From Arthrobacter crystallopoietes (GTDB lineage: Bacteria > Actinomycetota > Actinomycetes > Actinomycetales > Micrococcaceae): 64,000 nucleotides of DNA. This document shows, in pieces, positions 45,509 to 57,611 of this stretch. The notes under the pieces were generated by a model. It was not told the DNA's origin and did no database searches. It saw only the letters and a program-made list of their open reading frames with translations. The DNA is taken from the NCBI RefSeq assembly GCF_017603825.1, contig NZ_CP072014.1:3224001-3288000 (forward strand), written 5' to 3'. Made by a program: the position numbers and the translations under genes. Each line of letters opens with the position of its first letter. Position 1 is the stretch's first letter.

Positions 45509-47173
45509 ATGAGTGTGTCCCAGCTGCCCGAAAGTGCGGCAGCATCCGGTCTTTCGCTGTACCGCAACGGATCCGTTTACAGTCCTGCGGATCCCTATGC
45601 CACTGCCATGCTGGTCGACGGCGGAACGGTAGCTTGGATCGGCTCCGAAGAGGCAGCCACGTCGATCGCCGACAACAAGATGGAGATCATCGACCTGCAA
45701 GGCCGGCTTGTCGCCCCGGGGTTTGTAGACTCGCATGCGCATGTCACAGATGCCGGCCTGGCTTTGACCTCACTCGATCTATCCCGTTGCAACTCCTTGG
45801 CCGAACTCCTCGACGCCGTTGCCGGCGCTGCGGGTTCCGCGAAATCGCCGGTCCTCGGGCATGGCTGGGATGAGAGCCGCTGGCCCGAAGACCGGCCGCC
45901 GACAGCTGACGAACTTGAGCGCGCCGGCGGGGGACAGGACGTATACCTCAGCCGGGTTGACGTCCACTCGGGAGCTGTTTCAGCCTCGTTCGCCACCAGA
46001 CTCGGGTTGCAGGCTGAGGAAGGCTGGGACGGCACGGGACTGGCCCGTACTCGAGCACTCCAACTGGTCCGCTCAGCGGCGCATAACCCATCGGCCGCCC
46101 GCCGGAGGGACATACAGCGTCGGGCCTTGAACCACGCCGCCTCGCGAGGTTATGTGGCTCTGGCGGAGATGGGAGCCCCACACATTGCTCCTGCCGAGGA
46201 CCTGCTGGGATTGATTGCGTTGGCGGACGACGAACGCGGGTCGCTTCCCAGGATCCTTCCGTACTGGGGCCAGCTGGCGGAATCGACGGAGCAGCTGCAA
46301 GATATCCTTGAGCTGTTCGAACACAGACTCAAAGGTCTGGCCGGCGACCTCAACATTGACGGGTCCATCGGCTCGCACACCGCCTGTGTGCACAGCGGCT
46401 ACCAAGACCGGCCTGACCAAGCCGGAGAGCAATTCCTCACCGTGGAGCAAGCCGCCCGGCACCTCGAGCTCTGTTCTACAGCAGGGATCCAAGGCGGCTT
46501 CCATGTCATTGGTGACGCAGCGCTCGACCTGGCAATCGAGGCTCTGCAGGTTGCAGCCGACCGTGTGGGAAGCGCCGCGGTCCGTTCGGCCCGGCACCGG
46601 TTCGAGCATGTCGAGATGATGTCCTCCGGGGCAGTCGACCGATTGCTGGAATTCGGAATCACGGCCAGCATGCAGCCGCTCTTCGATGCCTATTGGGGCG
46701 GCACGAACGGTATGTACGCATCCCGGCTCGGAGCGCAGGCATCCCTAGGTATGAATGCCATCGGGACGCTCCAGACGGCCGGCGTTCCAGTCTGCCTGGG
46801 ATCGGACGCACCAGTCACGGAGCAGAGCCCGTGGGCGACGGTAAAAGCTTGTCTGGAACACCACAACCCGGAACAGCGGATCTCGGCACGGGCTGCTTTC
46901 CTTGCCCATACCAGAGCCGGTTGGCGGGCGGCGCGAGAGCCGAATCCCATGCAGGGCCAGTTGGCCCCCGGCACACCGGCCACCTTCGCCGTGTGGGACG
47001 TGGCCGAGCTTTCCATCCAGACGGCCGACAGCAGAGTTTCGTCCTGGAGCACGGACGCGCGGGCCGGCACACCCATGCTGCCCTCGCTGGACACCGATGC
47101 CCTGCCTGTATGTTCGCGGACCGTGGTAGACGGGTACGTGATCTACGACGGAGACCTTCACCCGGTTTCCTGA
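45509..47173 (+). CDS. YtcJ-like amidohydrolase
   Basis: 554 residues from the ATG at 45509, with GGAG 5 bases upstream; the frame's earlier start at 45449 is not protein-like. Metal ligands of the amidohydrolase barrel: GFVDSHAHVTDAG (HxH), then GGFHVIGDAALDL and RHRFEHVEMMSSG (His ligands), and CLGSDAPVTEQSPW (Asp). The C-terminal PGTPATFAVWD belongs to the beta domain. Substrate unknown; relatives hydrolyse N-acyl or formyl compounds. Confidence 0.88.
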   Translation: MSVSQLPESAAASGLSLYRNGSVYSPADPYATAMLVDGGTVAWIGSEEAATSIADNKMEIIDLQGRLVAPGFVDSHAHVTDAGLALTSLDLSRCNSLAELLDAVAGAAGSAKSPVLGHGWDESRWPEDRPPTADELERAGGGQDVYLSRVDVHSGAVSASFATRLGLQAEEGWDGTGLARTRALQLVRSAAHNPSAARRRDIQRRALNHAASRGYVALAEMGAPHIAPAEDLLGLIALADDERGSLPRILPYWGQLAESTEQLQDILELFEHRLKGLAGDLNIDGSIGSHTACVHSGYQDRPDQAGEQFLTVEQAARHLELCSTAGIQGGFHVIGDAALDLAIEALQVAADRVGSAAVRSARHRFEHVEMMSSGAVDRLLEFGITASMQPLFDAYWGGTNGMYASRLGAQASLGMNAIGTLQTAGVPVCLGSDAPVTEQSPWATVKACLEHHNPEQRISARAAFLAHTRAGWRAAREPNPMQGQLAPGTPATFAVWDVAELSIQTADSRVSSWSTDARAGTPMLPSLDTDALPVCSRTVVDGYVIYDGDLHPVS

Positions 47174-47287
47174 CGGTGTACCGGCCGGTGGCCGGACGGA
47201 ATAGCTGGAAAATACTCTCCAAGACGGCGTATTCCGACTTGCCGTACTGACCTGCACAAATGGGAGAATGCGCAGATCAGGGCCACA

Positions 47288-47315
47288 TTGACACCCGGTC
47301 CTGACCACGTAAGCT
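47288..47315 (+). promoter_or_regulatory. Candidate sigma-70-type promoter
   Basis: TTGACA (47288-47293), 16-bp spacer, then TAAGCT (47310-47315), close to the housekeeping consensus. It lies in a 488-bp gap (47174-47661) without any gene I can support and points toward the mannosyltransferase, 346 bp away. That would make a long leader. A more proximal promoter near 47625 (CATAAT) is also possible. Confidence 0.35.
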
Positions 47316-47661
47316 TTTAGCTCAATGGGCCGTTTTAAGATAAGCCGATGGCCCAGGCCGGGCTCCAGACCAGACCGGTGCACGTCGGCGGCAGAGTGAA
47401 GATTCTGCCCGGCGGCTGGATGCTCGGTGCTCCCAACGGGTAGGTTTGCGCGTCAGTAGAAAACAGGTTCCGTCCGCTTCAAGGATCCGGTTACTGGCCC
47501 GAAGGCGCGCAGACCTACCCTCTTTTCTGCCGACGCTGTCCGCTCTGCGCGACTGGACCAATGAACAATGACATATACTGGACCGTTGGCGTTCGGCCGG
47601 TCCTGCGGACATGCCCGCGCCATAATATGCGGCAACAGTAGCGAGATCGAAAGGCAGCTGA

Positions 47662-48390
47662 GTGCGGGTCCTGACCATCATTCCGACGTACAACGAGATT
47701 GAGTCCCTGCCTCGAACTTTGGACCGGCTCCGGGCCGTAGCCCCCGCCACAGACGTCCTGGTGGTCGATGACAACTCTCCCGATGGCACCGGAGCCGCGG
47801 CAGACACGGTAGCTGCAGCAGACAGCGCGGTCCATGTCCTGCACCGGCAGGGCAAGGAAGGACTGGGCGCAGCCTACATCGCCGGATTCCACTGGGGTCT
47901 CGACGCGGGCTACGACGTTCTGGTCGAAATGGATGCTGACGGTTCCCACCAGCCCGAAGAATTGCAGCGTCTGCTGGATGCCTTGGATCGCGGTGCGGAC
48001 ATGGTCAAAGGCTCGCGGTGGATCCGGGGAGGCAAGGTCGTCAACTGGCCGCTGCACCGGAAGCTGCTCTCACTCGGCGGCAGCTTGTACTCGCGGATCC
48101 TGCTCGGCGTCCAGGTCAAGGACATTACGGGGGGCTTCAATGCTTTCCGTGCGGAGACGCTGAAGAAGATCGACCTCGAATCGGTCGAATCCGTCGGCTA
48201 CTGCTTCCAAGTGGACCTGACCTGGAAGACACTCAAGGCCGGACTCGACGTCCGGGAAGTACCGATCACTTTCGTAGAACGCGAATTCGGGGACTCGAAG
48301 ATGAGTGGCGGGATCGTGCTTGAATCAATCATCCTTGTCACTAAATGGGGACTCCGTTCCCGCTGGCGCAAGCTGACCGGCAAGGCTTAA
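47662..48390 (+). CDS. ppm1: Polyprenol monophosphomannose synthase
   Basis: 242 residues, GTG start. GT2 family: IIPTYNEIESLPRTL, VVDDNSPDGTG, the metal-binding DxD in VEMDADGSHQPEEL, and KGSRWIRGG. There are no membrane helices, so it corresponds to the D2 catalytic domain of mycobacterial Ppm1 without the fused apolipoprotein N-acyltransferase. It makes polyprenyl-phosphate-mannose for lipoglycan and protein mannosylation. Confidence 0.9.
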   Translation: MRVLTIIPTYNEIESLPRTLDRLRAVAPATDVLVVDDNSPDGTGAAADTVAAADSAVHVLHRQGKEGLGAAYIAGFHWGLDAGYDVLVEMDADGSHQPEELQRLLDALDRGADMVKGSRWIRGGKVVNWPLHRKLLSLGGSLYSRILLGVQVKDITGGFNAFRAETLKKIDLESVESVGYCFQVDLTWKTLKAGLDVREVPITFVEREFGDSKMSGGIVLESIILVTKWGLRSRWRKLTGKA

Positions 48391-48393
48391 ACG

Positions 48394-48429
48394 CTGAGGG
48401 AGGAAACCGTTTCCGGTTTCCTCCCTCAG
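48394..48429. terminator. Bidirectional terminator between ppm1 and rbpA
   Basis: CTGAGGGAGGAAACC (48394-48408) and GGTTTCCTCCCTCAG (48415-48429) are exact reverse complements around a 6-base loop, between two convergent genes. Confidence 0.85.
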
Positions 48430-48442
48430 TGTGGCCTATCTT

Positions 48443-48790
48443 TTAGGCGGAGCGGCGTTCGCCGCGGCGTTCACGCAGAATGTTCAACCGGTCTTCAAGG
48501 ATCTGCTCCAGTTCTTCGACCGAGCGGCGTTCCAGCAACATATCCCAGTGGGTCCGGACGGCCTTTTCATTGCTGTCGTCGGGCTTTTCGCCATTGACGA
48601 GCAACGCTTCCTTGCCGGTCTTGGAAACCCAGGTCGGGGGGATCTCAGCCTCAGCGGCGAAGGTAACAAAGACCTGTTCGCCATCCTCGCAACGGTATTC
48701 AACGCGTTGGCGCGGCGCCGGCTCGACACCGGATTCCGTCTCCATGCTTTGCGCTCCGAGACGCATACCCCGCAGGCTACGATCGCTCAT
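48443..48790 (-). CDS. rbpA: RNA polymerase-binding protein RbpA
   Basis: 115 residues. Typical start MSDRSLRGMRLGAQSMETE, then the zinc-ribbon-like core (VEYRCEDGEQVFVTFAAEAEIPPTW) and the sigma-interacting helix (RTHWDMLLERRSVEELEQI), ending in a basic tail. It stabilises the housekeeping sigma-RNA polymerase open complex in actinobacteria. Confidence 0.95.
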   Translation of the reverse strand: MSDRSLRGMRLGAQSMETESGVEPAPRQRVEYRCEDGEQVFVTFAAEAEIPPTWVSKTGKEALLVNGEKPDDSNEKAVRTHWDMLLERRSVEELEQILEDRLNILRERRGERRSA

Positions 48791-48962
48791 GATCTCTCCC
48801 TCTTGTCTTATGGTGGGGCGGTGAAATGCACCGTCCCGGCATGACCCGCACTACCTTCAACGCTTCCGGACCATCAACTGTTCCCGGTCGGCAGCGGGCA
48901 TCAGCTTCGCGGCAAACAACCAATTATAGTCCGGAATAGCCGCGAGGGTAAAGGCGAACATT

Positions 48963-49919
48963 TCACAACAGTCCTCGCGTCGAACCAGCGCGGCCTTCGC
49001 CCGGTCCGCCGTCGGCACCATCAGGGCTCGACCCGTCCGGCGTCGCAGTCCCCAAAACACTGCCGATACCCTTGAGCGCCTCACCGACTTCACTGGGGAT
49101 AATCCACAATTTGTTGGCGGATCCGTCCGCAAGTTTAGGCAGTGTCTGAAGGTACTGGTACGCGAGCAGTTTTTGGGTCGGATTGCCTTTGTGGATGGCG
49201 TCGAAGACCTTCTGGATCGCCTGCGATTCACCGTCTGCACGGAGAATGGCTGCTTTGGCGTCGCCCTCGGCTTTGAGGATGGCCGCCTGGCGTTCACCCT
49301 CAGCGGTGAGAATCTGCGATTGCTTCACACCTTCCGCTGTCAGGATGGCCGCCCGCCGGTCCCGGTCTGCACGCATCTGCTTTTCCATAGAATCCTGGAT
49401 GGAGTGCGGCGGGTCGATCGCCTTGAGTTCCACCCGCGAAACGCGGATGCCCCAGCGGCCGGTTGCCTCATCCAATACGCCGCGAAGCTGGCCGTTAATC
49501 TGGTCGCGGGAGGTCAGCGCCTCTTCGAGGTTCAGCCCGCCCACGACGTTTCGCAACGTGGTGGTGGTCAACTGTTCGACTGCCTGGATGTAGTTGGCGA
49601 TCTCATACGTGGCGGCGCGGGGGTCGGTGACTTGGAAATAAATGACCGTGTCAATGGAGACGACGAGGTTGTCTTCGGTAATAACGGGCTGTGGCGGAAA
49701 CGACACGACCTGTTCGCGCAGATCCAGCAGGGGCAGGAGCCGGTCAACGAACGGGATCAGGATGGTCAATCCAGGGTTGAGCGTGCGCTGGTACTTGCCC
49801 AATCGTTCGACTACGCCCGCACGCGCCTGTGGAATGATCCGGACGGCGCGGACCAACACAATAAACACGAAAATGATCAGGACCAGCAGCACTATCCAGA
49901 TGCCGATATTGCTATCCAT
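48963..49919 (-). CDS. SPFH/stomatin-type membrane protein (QmcA-like)
   Basis: 318 residues. N-terminal membrane anchor (WIVLLVLIIFVFIVLV), then the SPFH domain (VRIIPQARAGVVERLGKYQ, TLNPGLTILIPFVDRL) and a long coiled coil with repeated AILTAEGxxQ and AILKAEG units (residues about 190-235). These proteins form oligomeric membrane scaffolds. An NfeD-type protein is encoded 96 bp upstream, the usual partner. Confidence 0.92.
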   Translation of the reverse strand: MDSNIGIWIVLLVLIIFVFIVLVRAVRIIPQARAGVVERLGKYQRTLNPGLTILIPFVDRLLPLLDLREQVVSFPPQPVITEDNLVVSIDTVIYFQVTDPRAATYEIANYIQAVEQLTTTTLRNVVGGLNLEEALTSRDQINGQLRGVLDEATGRWGIRVSRVELKAIDPPHSIQDSMEKQMRADRDRRAAILTAEGVKQSQILTAEGERQAAILKAEGDAKAAILRADGESQAIQKVFDAIHKGNPTQKLLAYQYLQTLPKLADGSANKLWIIPSEVGEALKGIGSVLGTATPDGSSPDGADGGPGEGRAGSTRGLL

Positions 49920-50015
49920 AGCTCCCCTTCAGTTGTTATTCGCGTCGGCCGTTGGACCGGATGCTGAGCCATCCGTCAGGCCGAGGGCGTTGATGCGCCT
50001 TGGATCTTTGCCGGT

Positions 50016-50489
50016 TTACTGCGCCGGATAAGGCCCCGGCTCCGCGGCAGGGTAGACGACGGCGGTAGCCCCCTCGATCCGGGCCACGGCTACCCGGGCA
50101 CCGGCGGGGATTGCCGAGCCGTCGCTCGAACGTGCCGTCCAGGTGTCGCCACCGATCTTGACTATCCCGGAGTGATCCGTGACCGGCTCCAGGGCCATGG
50201 CCGATTCACCGATCAAACGGTCAACGTTAGTCGCCTGGTCACGGGGACCACGACGCAAATGACGGAGCCCTATGGGCCGCACCACGAGAACCATAAGCAG
50301 CGCCACGACGCAGAACACGACCACCTGGATCCAGAACGGCCAGCCGAGCAGCGCAGTGAACAGGGCGATCAATGCCCCGAAGGACATCATGATGAAGAAG
50401 AGGTCGAGCGTCATCATCTCAACGATCGCCAAGACCAGGAACAGAGCCAGCCAGAGGACCCAGCTGTTGATGACGAGCCATTCAAACAT
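50016..50489 (-). CDS. NfeD-family membrane protein
   Basis: 157 residues from the ATG at 50489 with AGGGGGAAC just upstream; an in-frame start 72 bases earlier is rejected. Three to four N-terminal helices (WVLWLALFLVLAIVEMMTL ...) are followed by an OB-fold domain with LIGESAMALEPV and GDTWTARSSDGSAIPAGA. NfeD proteins partner SPFH proteins, and that gene lies directly downstream. Confidence 0.9.
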   Translation of the reverse strand: MFEWLVINSWVLWLALFLVLAIVEMMTLDLFFIMMSFGALIALFTALLGWPFWIQVVVFCVVALLMVLVVRPIGLRHLRRGPRDQATNVDRLIGESAMALEPVTDHSGIVKIGGDTWTARSSDGSAIPAGARVAVARIEGATAVVYPAAEPGPYPAQ

Positions 50490-50683
50490 CGGTTCCCCCT
50501 GTTGCAGGTAGATATTCGAAACCATGAACATGCCACAGCGGACATGTGGTCCATAGCACAATCATGCCCGATTTGCCTGCAATTGTGGCGCTTTCACACC
50601 CGAACTTCCCTATAGCGCGAAATTGTGGCCAACTCGTGACCACCCACTCGAAGTACGCCACAAGAATGCCGTGGCCGACGATG

Positions 50684-51571
50684 CTAGCGGGCGCTCTTTC
50701 GGAAAACGCTGAGGTTGAACCGGGCTTCGACTGCGACCGGGGTCTCCGGTTCCTCGAGCACGGTCGCCGCATCACCTGGCGCAAGAGCCGCGCCAGCATG
50801 GTGGGCGTTCGGCCCCATCATCACCACATTCCGCATATCTTCGCCCTTGAGCTGCATCGGAACGGACAGTGAGTCCGCGGACACCGGCGTGAAGTCCCGG
50901 GCTAGGGACGCGGCCAGCTTGTCCGACTTGTCCTCGTCTACAGCGAGCAGGGGGAGCCGTACCCTCAGGGCGTCGAGATGCCCAGGCGCCGGGGTTACCA
51001 CCAGCAGATGGCCGCCCGGCTTGAGGATCCGCGCGTATTCTTCGGCATTGCGCGGGGCGAAAACGTTGATGATCAGATCGACAGCACCGCCGGCCAGGGG
51101 AAGGGGCCGCCAGAGGTCCCACACCAGGCACAGTGCTTGCGGAACGGCACGCGCTGCGCGGCGCAGGGCAAACTTGGACAGATCCAGCGCCACCGCCCGG
51201 GCGGCAGGCACGGCTCCAGCTGCGGCAGCCAGATAATGCCCGGTGCCGGCCCCGGCGTCGACGATGACCGGCCGTTCGACGCCCTCCAACAACGCCGAAG
51301 CGGTACCGGCGACCTGCCGGAGCAACGCGTCATAATGTCCCTCATCCAGGAAGGCGGATCTGGCCGCGACCATGTCTGCGGCGTCCGGGATGAAGGACGT
51401 GCCGCGCCCCGTGAGCAAGTTGATGTACCCCTGTTTGGCGCCATCAAAACGATGGCCTGCCGCGCAGCTGATCCCACCCGCGACGGAGTCCTCGTTGGGC
51501 CGCATGTCTTCCGCGCACACCGGGCAAAGCAGGAGGTCGACAGATTCCAAGGGCACGCTGAGTGAAGGCAT
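50684..51571 (-). CDS. RlmA/RrmA-type 23S rRNA guanine-N1 methyltransferase
   Basis: 295 residues. The N-terminal zinc ribbon has LLCPVCAEDM and ISCAAGHRFDGAKQGYINLL. The Rossmann core has motif I VIVDAGAGTGHYLAAAA and the motif IV region INVFAPRNAEEYARIL. This layout matches RlmA-I and RlmA-II (TlrB), which modify G745/G748; gram-positive members usually target G748 and can confer tylosin resistance. Which base is hit cannot be read here. Confidence 0.85.
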   Translation of the reverse strand: MPSLSVPLESVDLLLCPVCAEDMRPNEDSVAGGISCAAGHRFDGAKQGYINLLTGRGTSFIPDAADMVAARSAFLDEGHYDALLRQVAGTASALLEGVERPVIVDAGAGTGHYLAAAAGAVPAARAVALDLSKFALRRAARAVPQALCLVWDLWRPLPLAGGAVDLIINVFAPRNAEEYARILKPGGHLLVVTPAPGHLDALRVRLPLLAVDEDKSDKLAASLARDFTPVSADSLSVPMQLKGEDMRNVVMMGPNAHHAGAALAPGDAATVLEEPETPVAVEARFNLSVFRKSAR

Positions 51572-51655
51572 AGACCGATCCTAGCGAGACGCAGCCGCCG
51601 GCGTTACCGAAAGGTGACTCGCCCAGCCGCCCGACATGAGACTAAGCTCACAAAG

Positions 51656-53743
51656 ATGAAGTCTGAAGAGATTGTTTTACTTAATTCCGTTTCCGCGCCG
51701 GCGGTCCACCCCAAGGGGAACCGCGTGGTGGTGTCAGTTACCCGCCCGGACTTCACTGCCGACGCTTACGTCGGACAGCTGTGGGAGATACCGCTGAACA
51801 ACGACGGCGGTGCACCGCGCCGTCTTACGCGCGGCTTCCGAGACACCGCACCGAAATTTGCGCCCGACGGCAGCGCTTTGGCTTTCCTGCGCGCTGCACC
51901 CGGGGAAGCGCCCCAGCTTTTCGCCGTCGAGAGCAGGGGAGGGGAGCCGGTCCAGCTGACTGACCGGAAGCTCGGTGTCTCCGGTTTTGCATGGTCGCCG
52001 GATTCCGCGAGTCTGGTCTTTTCCGCACCGGTACCGGAAGAAGGACGTTACGGCACCGTGGAGGGACTCGGCGCCGACGCCGAGGACGCCCGGCTGATCA
52101 CCGGCTATAAGTTCCGTCTGAACGGAGCCGGGTACACGAACGACAAACGCGCCCAGCTCTTCCGCCTGGATGCCCCCGACCTGCAGGCCGAGCCGCCGAT
52201 AGCCCCGTCAGGCCGGGCGAAGAAGCTGGCCGAAGATGAGGGCCGCAAATTACAGCCGGTGCCGGAACCTGTCCAGCTGACCCACGGAGCGGCGGACCAT
52301 CAGTCGCCGCAGTTCTCAGCCGACGGCGGCCGCATCTACTTCAGCGCCGCCCTGCATGCAGAAGCCGACAGCGATTTGGTCTCGGACATCTACTCCATCG
52401 ACACGGACGGCCTGGATCTCCGCAAACATACGAACCTGCGGGACGAGCCGGCGCAGCGCATTGCCGCAGATCTGCCGGCACCCAGCCCCGACGGCCGCTG
52501 GCTGTTCTTCCTGGGCAGCGAACTCGGCGAAAGCGGCATGGACTTCGTGGCACGAAACACCGGCCTCTACGTGGCGCCCACGGACACCAGCGCTCCCGCC
52601 CGAAGGCTGACCGACGCCGAGACGATCGACCTGAGCGCAACCAGCGGTGAGCTGGTCGCGGTGGCCGATGACGCCGTCGTCGTTCTGAACAGCGCACGCG
52701 GAGCCGTGGAACTGCTGCGCCTGAACACTGCCGGTGAAATGCAGGTCCTGGTGGAGGGCCAGCGCCAGGTGACCGGGGCGGGCAGCGCGGGCGGATCGCT
52801 TGTCGTAAGTTTTACCGATCCTGGTACCGCCGGGGATGTGGGCCTCGTGACCCCGGCGGGCCTGCAGGTCCGCACCGATTTTTCCGCCGCCCTGCGCACT
52901 GCGTCGCCGCTGGCGGAGCTGCGCGAGGAAACCGTCACGACGGCCGACGGGTACCCGGTGCACGGCTGGGTGCTGCTGCCGGAAGGCGAGGGCCCACACC
53001 CGGTGCTGCTGAACATTCACGGCGGGCCTTTTGCCCAGTACGGCTGGGGGCTTTTCGACGAAGCCCAGGTCTATGTGGAGGCGGGATACGCCGTGCTGAT
53101 GTGCAATCCGCGCGGCGCCGCCGGCTACGGACAGGCGCATGGCCGGGCCATCAAGGAGGCCATGGGGACGGTGGACCTGGTGGACGTGCTCGCGTTTCTG
53201 GAGGGGGCGCAGGAGAAGTATCCGCAGCTTGACCGCGACCGGATGGGTGTGATGGGCGGTTCCTACGGCGGCTACCTCACCGCCTGGGCTATCTCCCAGG
53301 ATCACCGTTTCGCGGCCGCGATCATTGAGCGCGGCTACCTGGATCCGCCGTCGTTCGTGGGATCCAGCGACATCGGCTGGTTCTTCTCCGGCGAATACAC
53401 GGGGACCGATGAGGAGAGCATCCGCAGCCAGAACCCGTTTGCCCAGATCAGCAACGTCAGGACGCCTTCGCTCATCATCCACTCGGAGGAAGACCTGCGT
53501 TGCCCGCTCGAACAGGCCCACCGCTACTACGTAGCGCTCAAACAGCGCGGTGTGCCGGCCGAGCTGCTGATTTTTCCGGGGGAGAACCACGAGCTTTCGC
53601 GCACCGGGACACCTTGGCACCGCAAACAGCGGTTCGACGAGATCCTGCGTTGGTGGGCAAAATACCTGCCCACCGCCCGGAACCGACCCGGGCAGCTCGA
53701 GCGGTCCGGCGAAACCGCGGAACTGGAACCGGCGGCAGGCTGA
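51656..53743 (+). CDS. S9-family prolyl oligopeptidase-like serine peptidase
   Basis: 695 residues from ATG 51656; GTG at 51614 is an alternative with a slightly better ribosome site. The N-terminal beta-propeller has WD40-like repeats (PKFAPDGSALAFLR, FAWSPDSASLVFS, PQFSADGGRIYFS, PSPDGRWLFFLG). The C-terminal alpha/beta hydrolase has nucleophile Ser in GVMGGSYGGYLTAW, Asp in HSEEDLRCPLEQA, and His in GENHELSRTG. No signal peptide. Convergent with def; the two stops are 2 bp apart. Confidence 0.92.
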   Translation: MKSEEIVLLNSVSAPAVHPKGNRVVVSVTRPDFTADAYVGQLWEIPLNNDGGAPRRLTRGFRDTAPKFAPDGSALAFLRAAPGEAPQLFAVESRGGEPVQLTDRKLGVSGFAWSPDSASLVFSAPVPEEGRYGTVEGLGADAEDARLITGYKFRLNGAGYTNDKRAQLFRLDAPDLQAEPPIAPSGRAKKLAEDEGRKLQPVPEPVQLTHGAADHQSPQFSADGGRIYFSAALHAEADSDLVSDIYSIDTDGLDLRKHTNLRDEPAQRIAADLPAPSPDGRWLFFLGSELGESGMDFVARNTGLYVAPTDTSAPARRLTDAETIDLSATSGELVAVADDAVVVLNSARGAVELLRLNTAGEMQVLVEGQRQVTGAGSAGGSLVVSFTDPGTAGDVGLVTPAGLQVRTDFSAALRTASPLAELREETVTTADGYPVHGWVLLPEGEGPHPVLLNIHGGPFAQYGWGLFDEAQVYVEAGYAVLMCNPRGAAGYGQAHGRAIKEAMGTVDLVDVLAFLEGAQEKYPQLDRDRMGVMGGSYGGYLTAWAISQDHRFAAAIIERGYLDPPSFVGSSDIGWFFSGEYTGTDEESIRSQNPFAQISNVRTPSLIIHSEEDLRCPLEQAHRYYVALKQRGVPAELLIFPGENHELSRTGTPWHRKQRFDEILRWWAKYLPTARNRPGQLERSGETAELEPAAG

Positions 53744-53745
53744 AT

Positions 53746-54378
53746 TTAGAAGCGCAGTTCCTGGCGGGCGCGCTCGATGGTCGGCTGAGCCCAGCGGCTG
53801 CTGTATTCCGCGCTGGTGCACAACGAGCGGGTGACGGCCTTGTCGATGTAAACCACGCCGTCAAGGTGGTCCGCTTCATGCTGCACAATGCGTGCCGGCC
53901 AGCCGGTGAACTCTTCGGTCCCGACCGTTCCGTCTGCGCGGAGATATTCAAGCTCCACCACCCGGTGACGCTCCACGACGGCTTGGTAGCCGGTAAAGGA
54001 CAAACAGCCTTCAAAGAACGACGCCGTGTGCTCGCCGATGGTGCGGACGTGCGGGTTGATCGCCGCGAAGTACGGCAGCGGTTGACGTTCGCGTGCGCCG
54101 GCTATCTCAGGTCCCACGGTGGCTGGATCTTCCAAAACCGCCAGGCGCAAGGGGATGCCGATCTGCGGCGCCGCCAGGCCGACCCCCGGTGCGGCATGCA
54201 TGGTCCGGCGCATCAGCTCCAGCAGGGCGTGGAGTTCGGCGTCCTCGATCTGGCCGTCATAGGGAACAGCAGCCTGCCTCAGGACCGGGTGTCCCAGCTG
54301 GACGATCTGCGGCAGATCTTCCCGCTCCAGCACTGCTGCCACTGCAGCGCGGAGGTCGGCTGCCTTCAGTCCTGACAC
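53746..54378 (-). CDS. def: Peptide deformylase
   Basis: 210 residues. Motif 1 is GVGLAAPQIG, motif 2 FFEGCLSFTG, motif 3 VQHEADHLDGVVY (HExxH-type metal site). The N-terminal 30 residues (LKAADLRAAVAAVLERED) extend beyond the minimal enzyme. It removes the formyl group from nascent proteins. Some genomes carry a second deformylase; whether this is the main one cannot be told. Confidence 0.94.
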   Translation of the reverse strand: MSGLKAADLRAAVAAVLEREDLPQIVQLGHPVLRQAAVPYDGQIEDAELHALLELMRRTMHAAPGVGLAAPQIGIPLRLAVLEDPATVGPEIAGARERQPLPYFAAINPHVRTIGEHTASFFEGCLSFTGYQAVVERHRVVELEYLRADGTVGTEEFTGWPARIVQHEADHLDGVVYIDKAVTRSLCTSAEYSSRWAQPTIERARQELRF

Positions 54379-54480
54379 GATGCGTTTCTCCGTCCGTTGC
54401 GGTGATGTCCGTCAGCCTTGATCCTATCCACGGCCTAGCCGATCGACGGCCTGGGCAGAGGCTCCCAGGCCGTTGGCCCC

Positions 54481-54522
54481 GGCGCGATTGCTCAGGCGCG
54501 ATTGCCCGGGCGCGATTGCTCA
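54481..54522. repeat. Three tandem 14-bp units at the 3' end of a lipoprotein gene
   Basis: GGCGCGATTGCTCA, GGCGCGATTGCCCG and GGCGCGATTGCTCA follow one another, then a partial fourth unit (GGCGCTGCTGG). The last full unit contains the reverse-strand stop codon of the gene at 54520-55089, so copy-number change would move the C-terminus. A GC-rich stem (54447-54455 with 54464-54472) lies just beyond. Confidence 0.85.
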
Positions 54523-55089
54523 GGCGCTGCTGGAACAGTGGTCCCGGTAGCGGGATTCCAACACGCCCTGGGGATCGGCAGCGGCAACTTTCACGGTCAG
54601 CGATCCCGTTTCGGCCCGGTCCACGGTGATGGCAATGGTCGCCTCTGAATGATCCGCGCGCTGGCGGCAGCGTACCGGTTGCAGGGCGGCAGGCACGGAA
54701 AGGCTGTCCCCGGGACTGAGGCGCGTTCCGCCGGCCCTGTCCGGCACCCAGTCCGTGCCACCGCTGAAACGCGGTGAGTACATGGTTACGGCAAGGACAA
54801 GCACGGTTGCCTCGGACTTGTTCACCACTGTCAGCAGCACGACGTCGTCGTTGCCCTCCGCGGCCCCGACGGACGCGCTCAGCTGTTCGACGGTGACAGG
54901 AGGCCCGTCCTGCTGCATGGGTTGGCGGCCGGACGGGTCCGGGGACGCGGCGTCGCGGGGAGATTCCGGAGCGCCGGAACTGCATGACGCCAGCGAAAAA
55001 ACCGCGATCAGAAGCAGCAGGGATGTCCGCCATCTCCTGCACTGTAACGGCAGGAGCTGCCAGCCCGTCCACATGCAGTCATCGTACAT
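54520..55089 (-). CDS. Putative lipoprotein
   Basis: 189 residues from ATG 55089; ATG 55074 is equally possible. The signal has basic RRWR, then LLLLIAVFSLASC, with the lipobox cysteine at residue 36. After a Pro/Ser/Asp-rich linker comes a beta-rich domain (VVLLTVVNKSEATVLVLAVT; TIAITVDRAETGSLTVKVAA). It looks like a small cell-surface beta-sandwich. No family recognised. The C-terminus runs into the tandem repeat. Confidence 0.72.
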   Translation of the reverse strand: MYDDCMWTGWQLLPLQCRRWRTSLLLLIAVFSLASCSSGAPESPRDAASPDPSGRQPMQQDGPPVTVEQLSASVGAAEGNDDVVLLTVVNKSEATVLVLAVTMYSPRFSGGTDWVPDRAGGTRLSPGDSLSVPAALQPVRCRQRADHSEATIAITVDRAETGSLTVKVAAADPQGVLESRYRDHCSSSA

Positions 55090-55223
55090 TCAAATTACGA
55101 GGGCGGCGACGTCGATTAAGGTAGACAGTGGACCGTTGAAGCACTGCACGAACCTGGTGAGACCGATCCGGACGACGCCGTCGAAGACAACAGAGGCGTT
55201 TCCGCATGACAGATGGAGACACG

Positions 55224-57611
<2,388 letters not shown>

